Below, one piece after another: positions 4,931 to 11,919 of a stretch of 14,180 nucleotides of DNA. Below the pieces are notes generated by a model, which saw nothing but the letters and a program-made list of their open reading frames with translations, had not been told where the DNA came from and made no database searches. Numbering within the stretch: the stretch's first letter is position 1; each line of letters opens with the position of its first letter. This DNA is from Clostridia bacterium (GTDB taxonomy: Bacteria; Bacillota; Clostridia; Christensenellales; UBA1242): the NCBI GenBank assembly GCA_017399515.1, contig JAFQBZ010000101.1:1-14180 (forward strand), in the 5' to 3' direction. Made by a program: the position numbers and the translations under genes.

Positions 4931-7579
4931 ATGAATTTTCATAGTGAAGATTTACAATCGGTTCTTGCCGAGGTTGACACCAATGCCGAATCTGGTTTAA
5001 CTAAAGAAGAAGTTAAAAAAAGAACCGAAAAATTTGGCAAAAACAAACTTCAAGAAAAGAAAAAGAAATCGTGGGCTGCAAAATTCTTTGAGCAATTCAA
5101 AGATGTTATGATTGTGATTTTAATCATTGCAGCAGTGGTTTCATTTGTTATTGCTTGTGTGGAGAAAAATCCAAAAGAATTTTTTGAACCTGTGCTTATT
5201 CTTTTAATCGTTGTTTTGAATGCGATTATGGGTGTTGTGCAGGAAAGCAAGGCTGAAAAAGCACTTGACGCACTTAACAATATGTCTGCACCACACGCAA
5301 GGGTTATTCGTGACGGCGAAGAAAAAATCATTAACGCTGCTGACCTTGTTCCTGGTGACATTATTGTGCTTGAGGCTGGTGACTTTGTTCCTGCTGACGC
5401 AAGACTTATCAAAAGTGTAAGCCTTAAAAGTGAAGAGTCAGCCTTAACCGGCGAGTCTGTTCCAACAGAAAAAGATGCTGACAAAGCGGTTAAAGCAAAA
5501 GCACCAATTGGTGACAGATCAAACATGATTTTCACCGGCTGCAGCATTACTTATGGCACAGCAAGAGCAGTTGTCGTTGCAACAGGCATGAACACTGAAA
5601 TGGGTAAAATTGCTGGTCTTCTTTCTAACGAAGAAGAAGGTGCAACCCCACTTCAACAAAAACTTGCCAAACTTGGCAAAAACCTTGGCTTTGTTGCACT
5701 TGCTGCCTGCGCAATTATTTTTGTTGTGGGAATCTTAAGTGACATTGGCATTTTAGAAATGTTTATGACAGCAGTTTCACTTGCGGTTTCTGCAATTCCT
5801 GAAGGCTTGCCTGCAATTGTTACCATTGTGCTTTCAATTGGTGTTCAAAGAATGGTTAAAAAGAACGCAATCATTAGAAGACTTCCTGCGGTTGAAACTC
5901 TTGGAAGTGCGTCTATTATTTGTTCAGACAAAACCGGAACCCTCACAATGAACAGAATGACTCTTGTTGAGGCATACACAGACTCTGCTGATGCAACAGA
6001 AGAAATCAGCAAAGAAAACTCTCAAAAAGTAAAGAAACTTTTAACTTATGCGACACTTTGCTCAAATGGTTCAATCACTATTCATGGAAGCAAAGAAACT
6101 CATGTTGGTGACCCAACTGAAACAGCAATTGTTTCTGCAGCACATAAAAACGGTCTTGAAAAAGATGCACTTAATGCAAAATATCCAAGACTTGCAGAAC
6201 TTCCATTTGACTCTGACAGAAAACTTATGAGCACAATCAATAAGATTAACGGAAAACTTTATGTTATTGTTAAAGGTGCTGTTGATGTTATTGAAAAACG
6301 CTGCATTGCAGGAAATCTTGAAACAGCAAAAGAATTTAATGATTCAATGAGTGCAAGAGCGCTTCGTGTGCTTGCAGTGGCTTATAAAGAAATTGACGAA
6401 GTTCCTGAAAAACTTACAAGTGAAGACCTTGAAAATGGGCTCACATTTATGGGCTTGGTTGGAATGATTGACCCTCCAAGACCAAAAGCAAAGGCAGCGG
6501 TTACCGTGTGCAAAGAAGCAGGAATCAAACCTATTATGATTACCGGTGACCATGTTGTGACAGCAACCGCAATTGCAAAACAACTCGGCATTTATGAAAG
6601 TGGCGACAAAGCCATCACAGGTGCTGAACTTGATGAAATGAGTGATAGAGAACTTGATGCAAATCTTGAACTTATTTCTGTTTATGCTCGTGTTTCTCCT
6701 GAAAACAAAATTAGAATTGTTAAGGCTTGGCAAAGAAAAGGTCAAGTTGTTTCAATGACAGGTGACGGCGTTAACGACGCACCAGCATTAAAAGCAGCAG
6801 ACATTGGCTGCGCAATGGGAATTACCGGAACCGATGTTGCAAAAGGTTCTGCTGATATGATCTTGACTGACGATAACTTCACAACCATTGTTGATGCGGT
6901 TCGTGAAGGTCGTGGAATTTATGCAAACATTAAAAAGGTTGTGGGCTTCCTTCTTGGAACAAACATTGGTGAAGTTGTTGCGGTGTTCTTCGCAATGATT
7001 TTCTGGCACTCAACACCATTTCTATCAATGCAACTTTTAATGATTAACCTTGTGACTGACAGTCTTCCAGCAATCGCACTTGGTATGGAAGCCGTTGAGG
7101 CTGATGTTATGAAGCATAAGCCAAAACCAAAAGATGAGGGATTGTTCGCTCATGGTCTTGGCATTAAAATTGTGCTTCAAGGCTTCATGTTTGGCATTTT
7201 AGCACTCATTGCATTCAAACTTGGTGAAAGTGTGACAGGCACACTTGTTGGTGGTCAAACAATGGCATTTATGACCCTTGCACTTTCACAAATTCTTCAA
7301 GCATATAACATGCGTTCAGAAAGATCACTCTTTAAAATTGGACCATTCTCAAACCACAAACTCAACTGGGCTTGTCTTGGTTCAATCGCACTTTTAGCGC
7401 TTGTTGTGTTTACTCCTGTTAGAATTGCATTCAGTTTGGCAGTGCTTCCTGCATGGCTTTATCTTGTTGCTTTAGGTTTTGGCGTGTTCCCAATTCTTGT
7501 TATGGAAATCGCAAAAATTATTGAGCATACTTACTCAAAGAAGAAAGCGAAAAAAGAAGCAGAAGCAAAAAATATTTAA
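4931..7579 (+). CDS. P-type (P2A) cation-transporting ATPase, probably Mn2+ (or Ca2+) export
   Basis: An 882-residue membrane pump that uses ATP to move divalent cations out of the cytoplasm. Visible landmarks are TGES (173-176, actuator), PEGLPA (290-295, M4), the phosphorylated Asp333 in SDKTGTLT, KGA (448-450, nucleotide site), TGD (538-540) and GDGVNDAP (611-618). Hydrophobic segments near 58-77, 85-104, 252-300, 670-695, 700-717, 743-765, 775-792, 814-835 and 838-860 fit the ten-helix plan. By alignment to SERCA from memory, site II residues are kept (Glu291, Asn706, Asp710) and so are Asn678 and Glu681 in M5, but the M8 glutamate of site I is Ala784. A single bound ion per cycle is therefore likely. 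AAGGAG precedes the ATG by 7 nt. The gene sits alone behind the manganese riboswitch, which points to Mn2+ rather than Ca2+ as the physiological substrate; automated annotation would probably say calcium. Confidence 0.93.
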   Translation: MNFHSEDLQSVLAEVDTNAESGLTKEEVKKRTEKFGKNKLQEKKKKSWAAKFFEQFKDVMIVILIIAAVVSFVIACVEKNPKEFFEPVLILLIVVLNAIMGVVQESKAEKALDALNNMSAPHARVIRDGEEKIINAADLVPGDIIVLEAGDFVPADARLIKSVSLKSEESALTGESVPTEKDADKAVKAKAPIGDRSNMIFTGCSITYGTARAVVVATGMNTEMGKIAGLLSNEEEGATPLQQKLAKLGKNLGFVALAACAIIFVVGILSDIGILEMFMTAVSLAVSAIPEGLPAIVTIVLSIGVQRMVKKNAIIRRLPAVETLGSASIICSDKTGTLTMNRMTLVEAYTDSADATEEISKENSQKVKKLLTYATLCSNGSITIHGSKETHVGDPTETAIVSAAHKNGLEKDALNAKYPRLAELPFDSDRKLMSTINKINGKLYVIVKGAVDVIEKRCIAGNLETAKEFNDSMSARALRVLAVAYKEIDEVPEKLTSEDLENGLTFMGLVGMIDPPRPKAKAAVTVCKEAGIKPIMITGDHVVTATAIAKQLGIYESGDKAITGAELDEMSDRELDANLELISVYARVSPENKIRIVKAWQRKGQVVSMTGDGVNDAPALKAADIGCAMGITGTDVAKGSADMILTDDNFTTIVDAVREGRGIYANIKKVVGFLLGTNIGEVVAVFFAMIFWHSTPFLSMQLLMINLVTDSLPAIALGMEAVEADVMKHKPKPKDEGLFAHGLGIKIVLQGFMFGILALIAFKLGESVTGTLVGGQTMAFMTLALSQILQAYNMRSERSLFKIGPFSNHKLNWACLGSIALLALVVFTPVRIAFSLAVLPAWLYLVALGFGVFPILVMEIAKIIEHTYSKKKAKKEAEAKNI

Positions 7580-7620
7580 AAAATTATTTAAAAATATAAA
7601 AAAATCGAAAATGTTTAATA

Positions 7621-7656
7621 AAAAACGCCGGAAATCTCCGGCGTTTTTGCTTTTTT
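7621..7656 (+). terminator. Intrinsic terminator after the ATPase gene
   Basis: CGCCGGA (7626-7632) pairs with TCCGGCG (7637-7643) around a 4-nt loop, extended by A5/T5 pairing, and is followed by T-rich sequence. It lies about 40 nt past the stop codon. Confidence 0.9.
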
Positions 7657-7726
7657 ATTGTTTTTTCGAGCGTGAAAAATTTTGATAAATTTAATATATT
7701 ATTTATATATTAATAAATAAAGTTGT

Positions 7727-7755
7727 TTGACAACCTTTTTTTAAATTGATATACT
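7727..7755 (+). promoter_or_regulatory. Promoter of the DUF4097-like gene
   Basis: TTGACA (7727-7732) and TATACT (7750-7755) are 17 nt apart. The -35 box lies inside a small dyad (GTTG...CAAC, 7723-7735). The start near 7762 gives a short leader. Confidence 0.85.
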
Positions 7756-7777
7756 TTATTATGTATAGGAGTATCGA

Positions 7778-9382
7778 ATGTCAAAAAGATTAGCAATTGT
7801 GTTTTTCATAGTTATTGCTTCTTGCATTTTCGCTGTTGCAGGTTTCTTGCTGATGCTGTTTTTAGCACCAGGTTTTTCTGCTTTCGGTTTAAAATATATT
7901 AGGGCAGACATTCATGTGGTTAACACAGGAAAAATTCAAATCTCTGAAACAAAGGCTTTCAAAACTTCAGGTGGATTTGATGGTGATCTTATCATTGAAA
8001 CACAAGAAGTTCCTGTAAACATCATTTTCTCTCAAGATTTCGATTTTTACTTTGCTTATTATGACAACTTTGTTGGTTTAACAACTTCAGATTTTGATGA
8101 CCCATCAATCTCAATCTCTAAAAACGAGCATGGTGACTGCGTTATCAAAACACAAGAGTTTGAAAAGTTTGTTTATGAAAGTTCTTCAAGTGAGCGTTAT
8201 TTAAACATTTATGTTCCACTTTATATCGTGGGTGACACAGGTGCAACTTTAAAAGATTTAACAATCAACACAAAAAGTTCAAAAGTCACTTTCAAAAAGG
8301 AAAAAGACGATTCAAGAACAGCGTCATTCAACAGTGTTACAATTAACACAGAGTCAAGCAAGGTGGTTTATGATTCAAACTTCCATGCTGTTAATTTTAA
8401 CTATCAAACAAACAATACCATTAGAATTTATGGTGACCCAGAAAAAGAAGTTTATGCAACAAACTATAACTTAGAAAGTCGCTCAGGCAAAATTGTGATT
8501 AACGGCGATGTTGTTGGAAATGTAACAGCAAAAACCAACAATGGTGATATTTCACTTGAGTCATGCAAAAACTTATATGTTGAAACAAAGTGCGGTGATG
8601 TTGGCTGCTCTAAAGAAGACGCAAAAGTTACGCTTCGTGGAATTGCAAAAATCACAACCACAGCAGGAAGGGTTACCCTTGGTGAAATTAAGGGCAATGG
8701 CGACAACACAATCACAACAGGCGGCGGTGCTGTAACCATTGATAAACTCACTGACGCAACCATCACAACAAAAAGAGGCGCAATCAGGGTTAAATCAGTC
8801 AACTCTGCAAAAATCAAATCTAATGTTGGAAATGTTTATGTTGAAGAAGCAATTTCTTCACTTGATGTAAACACTCAAAGAGGCAAAATGGAAATCGGTG
8901 GCGAAGGCTTAACCGTTAACAATCCACACCTCTATTCACGAATTGGAAGAATTTATCTTAAAACCGGTTCAGGAAAAGTTTATGTTGAAACAGTAAACAG
9001 TAATATTGAATTCACAAATAAAGACAGTGAAGACATTGAAATTATTGGTGGCAAAAAAGTTAAGGCAACAAGACTCACCGGCACGGTTCACATTAAGTCA
9101 AATGGTGACACTGAACTCAAGTTCACAAAAATCACAAACAAAACCACAATTGAACTTGGTGACAAGTGTTACAGTGCAATCATTAATGCTGAACAAAACA
9201 CTGCAAGAGATACTGACTTCTATCTCACAGGCAAATATGTTGTTAGATATGAAGACGAAGCACCTGTTAAAAAGGGTGAAAATGGAACAGCAATCGACAA
9301 CGACTTTGTTGTTGAAGGCGATGCTTCAATTAATGTTTCAGGCAAAAATGCTGAGATTCATGTTTACTTCAAAAAACCATAA
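7778..9382 (+). CDS. Membrane-anchored beta-solenoid protein, DUF4097-like putative adhesin
   Basis: A 534-residue protein with one N-terminal hydrophobic segment (about residues 6-31, preceded by MSKR), best read as an uncleaved anchor with the rest outside the cell. From about 235 to 400 it has a repeating beta pattern with a Gly turn roughly every 16-24 residues: SGK (237), NGD (256), CGD (272), AGR (297), GGG (315), RGA (334), VGN (350), RGK (369), IGR (390) and SGK (398). This is the solenoid pattern of DUF4097-type 'putative adhesin' proteins. The N-terminal third (about 45-230) is also strand-rich but irregular. AGGAG lies 6 nt before the ATG. The gene is monocistronic. There is no LPxTG motif or second membrane segment. 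DUF4097 proteins are often next to anti-sigma or PspC-like genes, which are absent here. The molecular role is unknown; adhesion is only the family label. Confidence 0.8.
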   Translation: MSKRLAIVFFIVIASCIFAVAGFLLMLFLAPGFSAFGLKYIRADIHVVNTGKIQISETKAFKTSGGFDGDLIIETQEVPVNIIFSQDFDFYFAYYDNFVGLTTSDFDDPSISISKNEHGDCVIKTQEFEKFVYESSSSERYLNIYVPLYIVGDTGATLKDLTINTKSSKVTFKKEKDDSRTASFNSVTINTESSKVVYDSNFHAVNFNYQTNNTIRIYGDPEKEVYATNYNLESRSGKIVINGDVVGNVTAKTNNGDISLESCKNLYVETKCGDVGCSKEDAKVTLRGIAKITTTAGRVTLGEIKGNGDNTITTGGGAVTIDKLTDATITTKRGAIRVKSVNSAKIKSNVGNVYVEEAISSLDVNTQRGKMEIGGEGLTVNNPHLYSRIGRIYLKTGSGKVYVETVNSNIEFTNKDSEDIEIIGGKKVKATRLTGTVHIKSNGDTELKFTKITNKTTIELGDKCYSAIINAEQNTARDTDFYLTGKYVVRYEDEAPVKKGENGTAIDNDFVVEGDASINVSGKNAEIHVYFKKP

Positions 9383-9386
9383 AAAC

Positions 9387-9417
9387 AAAAACACTCCCTT
9401 GAAAAAGGGGTGTTTTT
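9387..9417 (+). terminator. Intrinsic terminator after the DUF4097-like gene
   Basis: AAAACACTCCCTT pairs with AAGGGGTGTTTT with one bulged T around a short A-rich loop, and ends in a run of seven T (9413-9419). It begins 5 nt past the stop codon. Confidence 0.85.
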
Positions 9418-9419
9418 TT

Positions 9420-9550
9420 ATTGCAAAAAATTATCACTGAAAATCATAAAAAAATAATACAAAAAATTCCTTATTAATTATATATAAAAATATATTATAT
9501 ATATTCATTTATTATAAGAAAAAGTTCAAGGTCAATTTGTCAAAGGGGTA
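9420..9550. other. Non-coding A/T-rich stretch
   Basis: No gene is visible between the terminator at 9417 and the promoters of the next operon. Positions about 9463-9520 are almost purely A and T with alternating AT runs. No DnaA-box cluster, repeat array or RNA family was seen here. Confidence 0.5.
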
Positions 9551-9579
9551 TTTACAAAACGCCTGGCTCGTGTTAAAAT
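9551..9579 (+). promoter_or_regulatory. Upstream promoter candidate of the HicB-like operon
   Basis: TTTACA (9551-9556) and TAAAAT (9574-9579) are 17 nt apart. It would give a leader of about 95 nt containing the dyad at 9588-9618. Confidence 0.5.
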
Positions 9580-9587
9580 ATATGCAA

Positions 9588-9618
9588 CAATAAAATAAAT
9601 TTGTGTTTCATTTTATTG
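9588..9618. repeat. Perfect 9-bp inverted repeat before the HicB-like gene
   Basis: CAATAAAAT (9588-9596) and ATTTTATTG (9610-9618) are perfect complements separated by 13 nt. The right arm overlaps the -35 box of the second promoter candidate. It may be an operator, possibly for the HicB-like protein itself, or a weak attenuator hairpin. Confidence 0.4.
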
Positions 9619-9645
9619 GACTTTTGTTTTCACTCGTGATAAAAT
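9616..9645 (+). promoter_or_regulatory. Downstream promoter candidate of the HicB-like operon
   Basis: TTGGAC (9616-9621) and TAAAAT (9640-9645) are 18 nt apart, about 35 nt before the start codon. It is weaker than the upstream candidate. Confidence 0.35.
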
Positions 9646-9680
9646 TATTGTAGCGTATTATAGATTTTGAGAGGTCGATA

Positions 9681-10019
9681 ATGAAAAGATATATTTATCC
9701 AATGGTGATTTTCACTGATGAAAACAATTTATATACAGCACTTTATCCAGATTTAAACTTGCTTGCTTCAGGTTCAACAATCGAAGATGTTTATGCTAGG
9801 GCTAATGACTATTTAGAGTTTTATTTAACATCAGCGTTAAAATATGATATTAAAATTGCTAATATGTCAACCTATGCAGAAATTCAAGCACTCAACCCTA
9901 AAAAGGTTGTTCTTTTGGGCTATGCTGACATCGATGATGGTGGAATCATTTTAACAGAAAATGAACAAGCAGAAAAGAATTTCTTGGAAGAGTTTGTATT
10001 TACGGAGGAGGGTGATTAG
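9681..10019 (+). CDS. HicB-like domain protein, 112 residues
   Basis: The N-terminal 60 residues (KRYIYPMVIFTDENNLYTALYPDLNLLASGSTIEDVYARANDYLEFYL) follow the HicB-type fold signature: a strand, a 'Y-x-A-x-x-PDL' segment, a 'GSTIEDVYARA' turn and helix, and a later VVLLGYADI strand (about 75-84). In HicAB toxin-antitoxin systems HicB blocks the HicA ribonuclease and often represses its own operon. No HicA-sized double-stranded-RNA-binding protein is present: the next genes encode 181 and 179 unrelated residues. There is also no clear C-terminal DNA-binding helix-turn-helix or ribbon; residues 85-112 are acidic. GAGAGG lies just before the ATG. It is first in an operon of three, and the next start codon is 2 nt past its stop. 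It may be a solitary HicB-fold protein used for another task. Confidence 0.75.
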   Translation: MKRYIYPMVIFTDENNLYTALYPDLNLLASGSTIEDVYARANDYLEFYLTSALKYDIKIANMSTYAEIQALNPKKVVLLGYADIDDGGIILTENEQAEKNFLEEFVFTEEGD

Positions 10020-10021
10020 TA

Positions 10022-10567
10022 ATGAGTATCAATGAACAAAACTTAACTTCATTTTATGGTGGCATCACTGAAAGAACATATCCAATGGAACTCGCTTACA
10101 CAGCGCTTTGTTCTGGTGCGTTCATGGATTATTATAAAGACGAGCATACAGGTCTTGAAACATTGGTTGCAATCGTTCCAAAAGCGAACGGTTCAGTTCA
10201 ACCAATCGAAGTAACATTTGGAAATCCTGACAGCGTTGCTATTGATAACAGAATTGCAATTTATCATTCTTTAGGGCTTGACAGAATTGTTAACGAAAAG
10301 GGCAATTCAAACACAACAAACAGTGAAATTTTGGCACAAAGATTTGCTGCAATTGCAAGCACACTCGGTCAAAACAATGAATATATCAGTGGAATCTTTG
10401 ATTCAAAAGCCGATGAACTTCGTAAGAGATTGTTAGAAAATTATCCAGAAAATATTAAAGAATATGACGCTGCTGTTGAGTCATATAAAGAAGCATTTGC
10501 TAAAGCGTTCGATATGAAAAACGCAGGCAAAAAAGACGACGAAAAAAAAAACAGAATAATGGCGTAA
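10022..10567 (+). CDS. Hypothetical protein, 181 residues
   Basis: I do not recognise this family. Its ribosome binding site GGAGGAGG (about 10004-10011) lies inside the end of the HicB-like gene and the start codon follows that gene's stop by 2 nt, so the two are probably translationally coupled. The protein is soluble, without signal peptide or membrane segment. The first half is mixed (YPMELAYTALCSGAFMDYY; LVAIVPKANGSVQPIEVTFG, possibly a beta pair). The second half is helical and charged (EILAQRFAAIASTLGQ; DELRKRLLENYPENIKEYDAAVESYKEAFAKAF) and ends in a Lys/Asp-rich tail. A run of ten A (10542-10551) seven codons before the stop could allow frame slippage. Function unknown. Confidence 0.85.
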   Translation: MSINEQNLTSFYGGITERTYPMELAYTALCSGAFMDYYKDEHTGLETLVAIVPKANGSVQPIEVTFGNPDSVAIDNRIAIYHSLGLDRIVNEKGNSNTTNSEILAQRFAAIASTLGQNNEYISGIFDSKADELRKRLLENYPENIKEYDAAVESYKEAFAKAFDMKNAGKKDDEKKNRIMA

Positions 10568-10611
10568 CAGACGCTAATATTTAAAAAAATATGCCAATTA
10601 GGGGTGGTTTA

Positions 10612-11151
10612 ATGGCAAAAATTGATTTGCATGAACTCGCACTGATTGTTGGATTTGAAGTGGTTTGTGTTGATGAAGACTACACAAACTATGAATATAT
10701 GATTCGTATTCGTGACATTGAAAGTATGTCTTATGTTTTAAAAATCAAAAACCATATCGAGTTTTTAGATGTAGACAACATTTTGCAATCAATCATCATT
10801 GTTCTTCCAGCAGATTTAAGGCGAAAAATTAGAAAACTCACCAAGAAAACCGACGAAAATAATATTGATAATATTATTGACTTGTTGTGTTTTACTGTTG
10901 AAGAATATAAGCAAAAAACTAGATATAATCTTTTGAATGAATATGCAAAACTTTTGGGCATTAACCTTGAAGAAAATGGATATTTCTTCTCTTATAAAAT
11001 GTCTAAAAAAAGATACAAACAAATCATGGCTTTCATTGAAAGTAAACTTGACATAAGCGTTGCTCCAATTATTGGAAAAATGCACAAAATTGAGTATAAA
11101 ATTGGTTATTTAAAACAACATAAGAAAATCGATGAATCAACAAGAATTTAA
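10612..11151 (+). CDS. Hypothetical protein, 179 residues
   Basis: I do not recognise this family. The start is placed at 10612 because AGGGGTGG lies just upstream. An in-frame ATG at 10591 would add seven residues (MPIRGGL) but has no ribosome binding site. The protein is charged and Ile/Lys-rich with no export signal. The N-terminal half has strand-like pieces (LALIVGFEVVCVDED, EYMIRIRDI, SYVLKIKNHIEFLD). The rest is mostly helical (DENNIDNIIDLLCFTVEEYKQK, KKRYKQIMAFIESKLDI). It is third in the operon with the HicB-like gene, 44 nt after the previous stop, and is followed directly by a terminator. Function unknown; nothing catalytic was recognised. Confidence 0.82.
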   Translation: MAKIDLHELALIVGFEVVCVDEDYTNYEYMIRIRDIESMSYVLKIKNHIEFLDVDNILQSIIIVLPADLRRKIRKLTKKTDENNIDNIIDLLCFTVEEYKQKTRYNLLNEYAKLLGINLEENGYFFSYKMSKKRYKQIMAFIESKLDISVAPIIGKMHKIEYKIGYLKQHKKIDESTRI

Positions 11152-11176
11152 GACTAGCAAACGCTAGTCTTTTTTT
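11151..11176 (+). terminator. Intrinsic terminator of the HicB-like operon
   Basis: AGACTAGC (11151-11158) pairs perfectly with GCTAGTCT (11163-11170) around AAAC and is followed by a run of T. The stem begins at the last base of the stop codon. Confidence 0.92.
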
Positions 11177-11236
11177 GATGCAAAAAAACCTTTTAAAAAT
11201 CTTGAAAAATAGCATTAAAAATACTGCTTAAAATAT

Positions 11237-11265
11237 TTGCTTTAATTTATAAAAAATTATATAAT
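11237..11265 (+). promoter_or_regulatory. Promoter of the methyltransferase operon
   Basis: TTGCTT (11237-11242) and TATAAT (11260-11265) are 17 nt apart. The predicted start near 11272 leaves a leader of about 17 nt with GAGGG before the ATG. Confidence 0.7.
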
Positions 11266-11288
11266 TTTGGTATAAGTGAGGGTCTATA

Positions 11289-11906
11289 ATGAAAAATGTA
11301 GCAGATTATTATAACAAGACAGCAACCGGCTGGTCTGATGAATGGCTTAAAGAAAAAAAGCAAAGTGCAATTTTAGAAAAATTCCATAATTGTTTTGCGC
11401 AAGTGAGTTCTTCACATCCAAAACTTTTAGACCTTGGTTGTGGTGCTGGCTATGATTCAAAAATTATGAGCAAACTCGGTGCAAGAGTGACCGGCATTGA
11501 TATCAGTGAAAAACTTATTGATATTGCAAAAAAATCAGTTCCTTCTTGCAAATTTTATGTTGGCGACATCAACGCTCCAATGACAAAACTTGGAAAGTTT
11601 GATGGCGTTGTTTGCTTGGCAACAATCATTCATGTTGACATCACAAGAATGAAAACTGTTATGCAAAATATTGCCGATGTTTTGAAAAAGGGTGGCTTAG
11701 CCCTTATTTCTTGCTGTGATGGCGTTGGCAAAAACTATCAAAAGAGTTATGTTTATCTTGACGGAACTTATTATGACAAAGGCGTTAATGATTACAGCGC
11801 TTCAGAACTTTGTGCGTTTGCTTACCCAAGTTTAAAACTTGTTGACACTTGGAAATTTGACGACTTTGCTGACGGCTGGCGTTATTATGTGTTTATGAAA
11901 CAATAA
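11289..11906 (+). CDS. Class I SAM-dependent methyltransferase, 205 residues
   Basis: This protein transfers a methyl group from S-adenosylmethionine to an unidentified substrate. It shows motif I LLDLGCGAGYDS (47-57, SAM-binding glycine loop), the acidic end of strand 2 in VTGIDIS (67-73, ribose contact), GDI (92-94), motif IV region FDGVVCLATIIHV (104-116) and VLKKGGLALIS (131-141). The N-terminus DYYNKTATGWSDEWL is typical of small-molecule type class I enzymes of the Methyltransf_11/25 group. No RNA-, DNA- or protein-specific domain is attached. GAGGG lies 6 nt before the ATG. It is first in an operon of three, 13 nt before the next gene, so it may modify something handled by that protein, but this is inference. 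Enzyme class is firm; the substrate is unknown. Confidence 0.92.
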   Translation: MKNVADYYNKTATGWSDEWLKEKKQSAILEKFHNCFAQVSSSHPKLLDLGCGAGYDSKIMSKLGARVTGIDISEKLIDIAKKSVPSCKFYVGDINAPMTKLGKFDGVVCLATIIHVDITRMKTVMQNIADVLKKGGLALISCCDGVGKNYQKSYVYLDGTYYDKGVNDYSASELCAFAYPSLKLVDTWKFDDFADGWRYYVFMKQ

Positions 11907-11919
11907 AAGGGAGATTGTT

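Noticed and set aside
5050..7009. Long minus-strand frames opposite the ATPase gene
   Set aside because: They are antisense shadows of a well-conserved gene, with no promoters, ribosome binding sites or recognisable domains.
9463..9520. A/T-rich stretch as a replication origin
   Set aside because: dnaB can lie near oriC in Bacillota, but no DnaA-box cluster, dnaA or dnaN is visible.
9681..10567. Classical HicAB toxin-antitoxin pair
   Set aside because: The gene after the HicB-like one encodes 181 residues with no resemblance to the small HicA fold.
10591..10611. Start of the 179-residue gene at the ATG at 10591
   Set aside because: No ribosome binding site precedes it, while AGGGGTGG precedes the ATG at 10612.
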